DNA from: Maratus speciosus
Lineage: Eukaryota > Arthropoda > Arachnida > Araneae > Salticidae
Length of the DNA stretch: 64,000 nucleotides
Direction: 5' to 3'
Assembly: GCA_963932465.1 (NCBI GenBank)
Contig: OZ010789.1
Coordinates: 595,397,581-595,461,580 of the forward strand
A program made the position numbers and the translations under genes. Positions 57,837 to 64,000 of the stretch are shown piece by piece. Below the pieces are notes generated by a model that was not told where the DNA came from, made no database searches, and worked only from the letters and a program-made list of their open reading frames with translations. How positions within the stretch are numbered: position 1 is the stretch's first letter; every line of letters starts with the position of its first letter.

Positions 57837-59590
57837 ATAGTCCAGACAATAGGGAATTTTACCTAGCAAAATTATTGGTAGTTCTGGAAATCGGCTTACT
57901 TTATGTTTTTTGGGTCGCTGAATCCGAATTTGTAACAGCCCCACCAGTGGCCGAGAGGTTCTGCTCTCGAAGCTGGTAGATGGGAGGTGCTGGGTTCGAT
58001 CCCAATCGCGCCCGTCGGCCTAATCGTTCGGAGTTTTCGTGGTTTTCTTCGAGCCGTGGATCTTCCATGCGTTAATACGGATTAGGTTCCCTTAGAAAGA
58101 CCCCCAGGGAGGGCACTCCCCCCGGGCCTATATCCCTCGTGTAGATAATTGGCCGTCAAAAATCAACCCAACCCAACCCGAATTTGTAACATCCCACCAA
58201 AAGTTTCCCCGGCAACCCCCCCCCCCCCAAATTTTGGTAAAAAGCCCCCCAAAAAAGGTTTTTATTAAAAAAGTCATTTTTATCATTTAGTTTAGGGGAA
58301 AAGTATCCAGACATTCAGAAAGTAGACAAAATTTGCAACAAATTGGATATATGACATTATGACTTAGGATGAAGGGAAGGGGATATCTGCCTCGGAACAT
58401 GTGTGCGGTGCTGCGTGGACTAAGTTGCGCAGTTCCATTTAACCACTCACACGTTTACATTCGCCCTCCCATCTCCCCTCCGAAATTTCCTTATAAGGTT
58501 TATTTTAAGTTTTTTGGGTCGCTGAATCCAAATTTTTAACTTCCCCCCCGAACACCCCCCCCCTCAAATAGTTGTTTTTAACTTAAATTTCTTATTGTTT
58601 TAGTGGAAAAGCATTACGAAATTCAGAAACTACACAAAATTTGCAACAAATAGGATATATGACATTATGACGTAGGATAAACTGGGAGAGAGGGGGCTGC
58701 CTCGGAACATTCCCCGCGCGCTTTTCTCAAAAACCAAATTTTTTCAAAAAATCAATTTTTTGGGGGGTTGCCGGGTGAAATTTTGGTGGGAAGTTACAAA
58801 TTCGGATTCAGCGACCCAAAAAACATAAAGTGAGTCGAAATCCAGAACTAGTATAAATTTTTCCAGGTAAAATCCCTTATTGTCTGGACTTCATAACTTA
58901 TGTTAGTGCACGTAGTGCCACAGTGCATGTTCAGAGGCAGCCCTCCCCTACCCCGTTCGTCCTGCGTAATAATGTCATATATCCTATTTGTTGCAAATTT
59001 TGTCTAGTTTCTGACTTTCGTAATGCTTTTCCCCTAAAACACTAAGAAATTTAAGTTAAAAACAACTATTTGGGGAGGGCTTCGGGGGGGGGGAGGAATT
59101 TTGGGGGGAAGTTAAAATTCGGATTCAGCGACCCAAAAAACTTAAAGTAAACCTTATAGAGAATGTTCGGAGAGGAGATGGGCGGGCGAATGTAAACGTG
59201 TGAGTGGTTAAGTGGAATTACGCAACTTAGTTCACGCAGCACCGCGCGCATGTTCCGAGGCAGATCCCCCCCTTCCCCTTCATCCTAAGTCATAATGTCA
59301 TATATCTAATTTTTTGCAAATTTTGTCTACTTTCTGAATTTCTAGATACATTTTCCCTAAAACAATAAAACAATAAAAAAAATTTGATTTTTTTATAAAA
59401 ACCTTTTTTGGGGGGGAGGGGGGGGGCTTTTTACCAAAATTTGGGGGGAGGGTTGCCGGGGGAAATTTTAAGGTGGGAAGTTACAAATTCGGATTCAGCA
59501 ACCCCCCAAAAAAAGAAGTAAGCCTTTTTCCAGAACTACCATGAATTTTGCTAGGTAGAGCCCCTATACGGTCTCTATTGCCTGGACTAT
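57837..59590. mobile_element. Large foldback element interrupted by a SINE
   Basis: ATAGTCCAGACAATAG at the left pairs with CTATTGCCTGGACTAT at the right, and the arms match over most of their length. TTGGGTCGCTGAATCC occurs twice on the plus strand (57910, 58515), and its complement three times (about 58790, 59112, 59482). TGCCTCGGAACAT is likewise found twice in each orientation. So each arm itself contains a ~600-bp internal duplication. C and G homopolymers occur at mirrored places. A SINE inserted at 57938-58177. No coding content. Confidence 0.85.
57938..58177 (+). mobile_element. tRNA-derived SINE, copy 2
   Basis: Begins GCCCCACCAGTGGCCGAGAG (A-box), has GGTTCGATCCC (B-box) about 35 bp later, a ~150-bp body ending near GGCCTATATCCCTCGTGTAG, and a CAACCCAACCCAAC tail. 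A 14-bp target duplication, CCGAATTTGTAACA, lies at 57924-57937 and 58178-58191. The body matches the complement of 2367-2613 closely. The intact duplication shows it inserted after the foldback element formed. Confidence 0.93.
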
Positions 59591-59883
59591 GAATAGTATT
59601 TTATTTTCCCTGATATAAATTGCCGCTTATATGTTTTATCTTCTTACAGAATCAAAATTTGAAATTGCAGTAAGTAGTATTTTAAAATATTGAGTCATAT
59701 TTATTGAGTCAAATATATGTACTCCAAGACAATTTTACCCAATAAATGTGAACATTACAGAAAATATTAAACCCATTATCAAATTAGCCCAAAGCCTTTA
59801 TTTTTTCAACTTTTCATTATTTATTAATTATTTTTTACCTCAATCACATGATTGTTAATTCAAACGATTTCTAATTTCCCCAT
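59591..59883. other. AT-rich spacer
   Basis: Nothing recognised. Confidence 0.35.
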
Positions 59884-59998
59884 CTGTGCGAATGTGTGTC
59901 CAGGCCGGGTCACCAACCCAGAACCCTTGACTTTAATTACCACTGCCATACCATTTGAGCTATCTGGACGATACCCCACCAACACAATATTCGCTCAT
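59884..59998 (-). repeat. Decayed tRNA-like repeat (Thr-like family)
   Basis: On the minus strand: GTCCAGATAGCTCAAATGGT, AGTCAAGGGTTCTGGGTTGG and CCTGGACACACATTCGCACA. The acceptor halves GTCCAG/CTGGAC pair. The B-box is altered (GGGTTGGTGACCC). GAGCGAATATTGTGTTG upstream links it to the family at 50890-51297. Confidence 0.65.
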
Positions 59999-60612
59999 AT
60001 CAAACATTTGGTCATGAAACCTGGGCTGTTTTTTGAAACAGCACGGCTGAATAAACTGCAGGTAAAAGATCTCCAACAAAGCATGGATGAGTAATTATAC
60101 ATTAAACCTTTATCTATTGACGGTATACTTATAATTAAAATTAAAATAACTTGTTACAAAATTCATCTAATGCATCGATTAGTTGTAATACAGTTTAGAA
60201 TGAGTTATAGATACATTGATTTATCTTTATCCAAAAACATTATTGGTTACGCAAAACAAAAATATTTTTAAAAGGATAATTTCTTTTGCATTTGCATCTT
60301 TTCAGCTTTCTTTGCATTGGGAGAAAGGGAAATTATTCAATTCGGATATATTACTATATTTCTATTGTAAGAACATTGTATTTGTACATATCCTAATTCT
60401 ACAAAATATTAAGAAAAATATTTAAAATAAAAGATTTGAGTGGGGTTATAAATATTGCATAAAATCCCTATAAATTGAAATTAAATGAATCCTTCTAAAT
60501 TCCTTCTAAAATTTATTAAGTGATAATGTAAATCTGCTAATGTATTTTAAACAAGTTACGAAAAATCCCTTAGAAGATAAAGTTTTCATAAATTGATAAT
60601 TTAATAAATAAA
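59999..60612. other. AT-rich spacer
   Basis: Nothing recognised. Confidence 0.35.
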
Positions 60613-60613
60613 G

Positions 60614-60950
60614 GGTAAATGAATTATTTTAACACAATCATTTAATTGATAAATAATTCAAACAAATTATAATATCCCCATCTGAGCGAAAATGATTGTG
60701 TTGAAAATTAATTATTTAATGCATAATTACTTACCCATATTTTATTGGAGTTTGTTTACTTGAAATTAATTCTGCCGTGCTGTTTCAAATAACAGCCCAG
60801 ATGTCATGACAAAATTGATCTGAGACAACATTGTGTTGCTGGACAGTCGTCCAGATACATTAAAAAGTAAATCATTGGAAATTAAAGCCAGGAACTCTGG
60901 GTTCGAGTCAAAGAATAGACACATTTTCGCTCAGATGAGAGAATTACAGC
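60614..60950 (+). repeat. tRNA-bearing repeat, second plus-strand copy
   Basis: Starts AATTATTTTAACACAATCAT, has a GAGCGAAAATGATTGTGTTG inner palindrome, a body with TTAATTCTGCCGTGCTG, and a tRNA-like part at about 60846-60920 (GTCGTCCAGATA...CTCTGGGTTCGAGTC). It closes with CATTTTCGCTCAGATG. This parallels 50890-51297 part by part but is more diverged. The tRNA-like part no longer folds cleanly. Confidence 0.7.
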
Positions 60951-61051
60951 ATGTGTCTAATGTTTACTTCCTGTTTAATGACATTTTATCTTATAAATTT
61001 GAACACTAAATTGTAAACATTTCATCATTGAGCTATAGAATATCTACCCTA

Positions 61052-61400
61052 TCTATATTATAAACGACAAACATATCTGTGCGTAACGCATACGTCATTT
61101 TGCGAATGGCAAAACTTTGAAATTTGAAATAATATTTCGGTTTTGCAATTTTCTCTACTGCAATTTTTTAAACTTCTAAACATCGCACATTTTAAATCTT
61201 TACAGCGTCGCATGAGGACAAAAATGCTCTTTTAAATGCAATTTGTTTGAAAGCTGTATCTCAATTTATTTTGGAGATATTAATTTTTTTGTAGTTTTTA
61301 ATACCGTTTATCTAATCGTCGCAACAAAAGTACCCCATTTCTAATGAAAGTAAAGGGAAAATAGTCAAAAATAGGAGATTACTGTATCTTTTTGTTGCCA
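61052..61400 (+). mobile_element. Helitron-like 5' region, copy 1
   Basis: TCTATATTATAAACGACAAA then CATATCTGTGCGTAACGCAT and CGTCATTTTGCGAATGGC match the start of the copy at 62823. TC after an A is the expected Helitron 5' end. Downstream, CAATTTGTTTGAAAGCTGTA is shared with 8090-8120 and 62999. Its 3' end was not found. Confidence 0.55.
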
Positions 61401-62822
61401 TTTTCTCATAAAACCTGAAAAAAAGGTTGAAATTAAAATACGAGCTATGTCAAGAATATTGTCTGCTATTCTGCGATAATGACGCCATATGCATACTTTC
61501 TGTAGACGAAGTTTAAGGCTGTATTATAAAAGTGGATTGCTTTAGCGGATGCAAATGACGTCATTTTATAAAAAAGCGTGTATTTTAATTCTTAAAACTG
61601 AATTATGGTTTGTAGGAGTGCGTTATTTTCACTGCCCAGCTGCTTTGAAATTCTTCACAGGTGAAAATGCTTCACTTTTGAAAATAATGTAATAGAAATC
61701 ACACATTGATAAAACGCAGTGTTTTACAAAAAATTAGAGTGTCGATATAAAAGAGAGGTGACATGCAAATAATAGCGATTTATATTACAGAAACTGATGA
61801 TTCTCGCCTGGATGGATTTGCTTCAGCGAGTTAGACAAGCAACAAATAATTCGAGGTTTAAAATAATATCACGTTCCCCCAAGTTTTTTGTCCAAAATTC
61901 TCTCAACTAATAAAATTTTATTGCTATCCTTTAAATATGTTACTGTATTTTATCAAAATAACATAATTTGCTTAATTTAATTGTTCATAATTTTATATAA
62001 TCTGTATATTTAAAACACAAGTGTATTTTTTAGTCATCTGTCCTGATCTTTTTGCTGAACCAATTTTACTAATACATATATATTTTTGTTAACTGACAGC
62101 TGTTCATTTGTAGATGTGATCGCTCTATCTATTTTTATGAAATATTTCCACTTTTCTATTTTAATTTTAAAAGCATTTTATGAAACTTCTTCAAAATGAT
62201 GAAATTTCTTCAAAATGATGAAAATTAGATAGCTTTCATTATTGCAGACAAGAGTGAAATAATGAAGTTCATTTTCTGTAATCATGCCATTTTCTGATAA
62301 AAGTTCAAAATTGTTGATAAAAATTGTTGTACAGGGTTTAGTTTATACGGGCATTTTTCGTCATAATTTTTCTATATTGCTTTTCCTTCTGCATGCCTAC
62401 TGATAGTAAGTTTCAGACACTATTCGAAATGGTTATATAAGTGAAAATGAAGTCATATTTAAATGAAAACGATCATTTTCTGAGATAAAACTGAACATTT
62501 TAACACAAATGCGTCTAAAAAACATAAATTATGGAAATTTTTACTCTCCGTAATTGAGATTAGAATCTAAAGTAAAGAGTGCGTCTGTTCATATAAAAGA
62601 TGTTGCTGACAATCGTGACTTCGAGTTTTGAGTTAAAATGATTTTAAAATGATCAAACAAAATACAATTTTTTTTTTAAATGATGAATATGGATATGAGA
62701 AGTGAGTATGCAAATTTTGAAAAAGTGAAAATTGCTGCTTTTCATACTCGAATACCAAGCATAAGAGCCTCAATTGATAACCACATCCTGATAACTGACC
62801 TATATTATATTTTACTAATTAC
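61401..62822. other. Stretch without genes
   Basis: May include the interior of the Helitron-like copy 1. CTTCAAAATGATGAAA is duplicated at 62189-62222. Nothing coding recognised. Confidence 0.4.
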
Positions 62823-63932
62823 CTTATATTATATAGAACAAACATATCTGTGCGTAATGCTCACGTCATTTTGTGAATGGCAACACTTCACGATCAAATT
62901 TCTGTCTTGAAATTTTCGCTACTGCAATTTTTTAATCTTCTGACCATCATACATTTTCAATTTTCGTCGCATAGGGAAAAAATATAATTTCAAATGCAAT
63001 TTGTTTAAAAACTGTATCTTAATTGACTGATGTATTATATTTTTTAAAATAATTTTTAAGCACGATTTATTTTTAAGTTTATCTTATCACGTGCCGGTTT
63101 CAATACCTAATAATAATAATAATAAACATTTTGCGCATAAAGCAACAAACATTGTTAAGCATTTGTTTCTGACTTTTTTTGCATAACAAAATTAATACTT
63201 TCGTGATAAACAAATAAAAGAATAATATTTAAAAAAAAGACTAAACTAACATATATGTGAAAATCAAATTAACAAAATTAATACTTCTTTTATAAACAAA
63301 TAAAAGAATAATATATATATATATATATATAAACACACACAAATCTAACATATTTGTAATCGTACAATTTAAATTTTTAGATCACCAAATAGGATTTTTT
63401 TTTTTTTTTTTATGAAATTTTTTTTCAAAGTTCATCCCAGTTTACTTATTGTCTATGGTTTTACAAACAATTTTAAACCATGAAATATTTTTTAATTTAT
63501 CTATATCGCACGGAGCTCTATTACGAAATATTAATCCGTTTGTCCAAAATAAAAAGTTTATCATTTTCTTACGGTTAATATCCATTAAAAAAACTTCCCT
63601 GTGAGTAAATAAATAAATTAATATAAATAAAACACAAATTTAACAGATATGTATAAGCTCTGAAATTATCAGAATATAAAACGATGCCGTAAGTAGCAAA
63701 ATCTTGGTCAATTAACTCTTAGCATGCGGCTAATAAGTAAAAATCGCTTTTGATAAATTTTAAAAATTTATTTGATTGTATAATTCGTATTTTTTATATG
63801 AAAAATGCTTTTTTTAATGTAAGTGGGCAATCTAAAAAAATTATTGCGGATAAAAAAGTATCAGTTTTCAATTTAAAAAAGATGTTTTCACCTATAGTCT
63901 GTAACCCGGGAAGCCCGGGTACGATCCTCTAG
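62823..63932 (+). mobile_element. Helitron-like non-autonomous element
   Basis: The 3' end shows the classic signature: a hairpin ACCCGGG-AAG-CCCGGGT (63904-63920), eight bases, then CTAG at 63929-63932 followed by T. The 5' region TTATATTATATAGAACAAAC and CATATCTGTGCGTAATGC matches 61052 onward. Helitrons have no terminal inverted repeats and insert between A and T, consistent with both edges. There is no helicase gene. A (TA)n tract is at 63311-63330. Confidence 0.75.
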
Positions 63933-64000
63933 TATATATAAAATCCTAATGAAACGAATTTATGAAACGGAAGTATGAATCGACTGATTAAGCAACTGAT
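63933..64000. other. Window end
   Basis: AT-rich sequence with no recognisable feature. Confidence 0.4.

Overview
This window looks like a gene-poor, repeat-dominated stretch of a large AT-rich animal genome, most likely an arthropod and quite possibly a chelicerate such as a spider. The species guess is an inference: it rests on the mix of Penelope-like elements with GIY-YIG endonuclease, Tc1, pogo-like, piggyBac and hAT transposons, tRNA-derived SINEs and a Helitron-type end. I found no convincing host protein-coding exon. Every recognisable protein fragment belongs to a mobile element and all are broken.

Layout. 0.7-9 kb: a tRNA-like SINE remnant, a Tc1 element (1228-3142) interrupted by a SINE with a 15-bp target duplication, a second Tc1 scrap, two inverted-repeat elements (4453-5032, 5909-6577), a tRNA-like repeat, and a hAT-type element (7243-9049) carrying a hammerhead-ribozyme-like motif. 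9.8-12 kb: seven units of a ~327-bp tandem repeat ending in a (TA)n tract. 13.9-15.5 kb: a Penelope-like element with reverse transcriptase C-terminus and GIY-YIG endonuclease between two 550-bp inverted arms, each with a hammerhead-like motif. 16-20 kb: two MITEs and a TTAA-flanked piggyBac element (17872-19617). 21-24 kb: a perfect 162-bp direct repeat, a palindromic TTCAGACA array, inverted repeats and a pogo-type MITE. 24-34 kb: mostly unassigned AT-rich DNA, with a Tigger/pogo-type MITE (28178-28859) and a pogo-like element fragment (32743 onward).

29.9-38 kb holds three related composite repeats that share end modules and carry central minisatellites. Several of their units contain CTCF-like GGNGGCGCT motifs. 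38.7-39.3 kb is a palindrome of two tRNA-like repeats. 39.6-42.1 kb is a ~145-bp satellite with a four-monomer higher-order pattern. 44.3-45.6 kb is a second Penelope-like element. 45.6-47.2 kb is a TA-flanked element with many GGGGTAACTGG motifs. 49.4-52.5 kb has two CAGGGTG-ended elements, the larger interrupted by a repeat carrying a near-complete tRNA-Thr-like cloverleaf. 54.9-57 kb is a TA-flanked element with a different TA-flanked element nested inside. 57.8-59.6 kb is a foldback element with a second SINE copy inside. 59.9-63.9 kb has two more tRNA-like copies and Helitron-like repeats.

The main biology is insertion history rather than a pathway. The sharpest observations are clean target duplications, nested insertions, hammerhead-like motifs tied to Penelope-like elements, and repeated CTCF-like motifs in composite elements.
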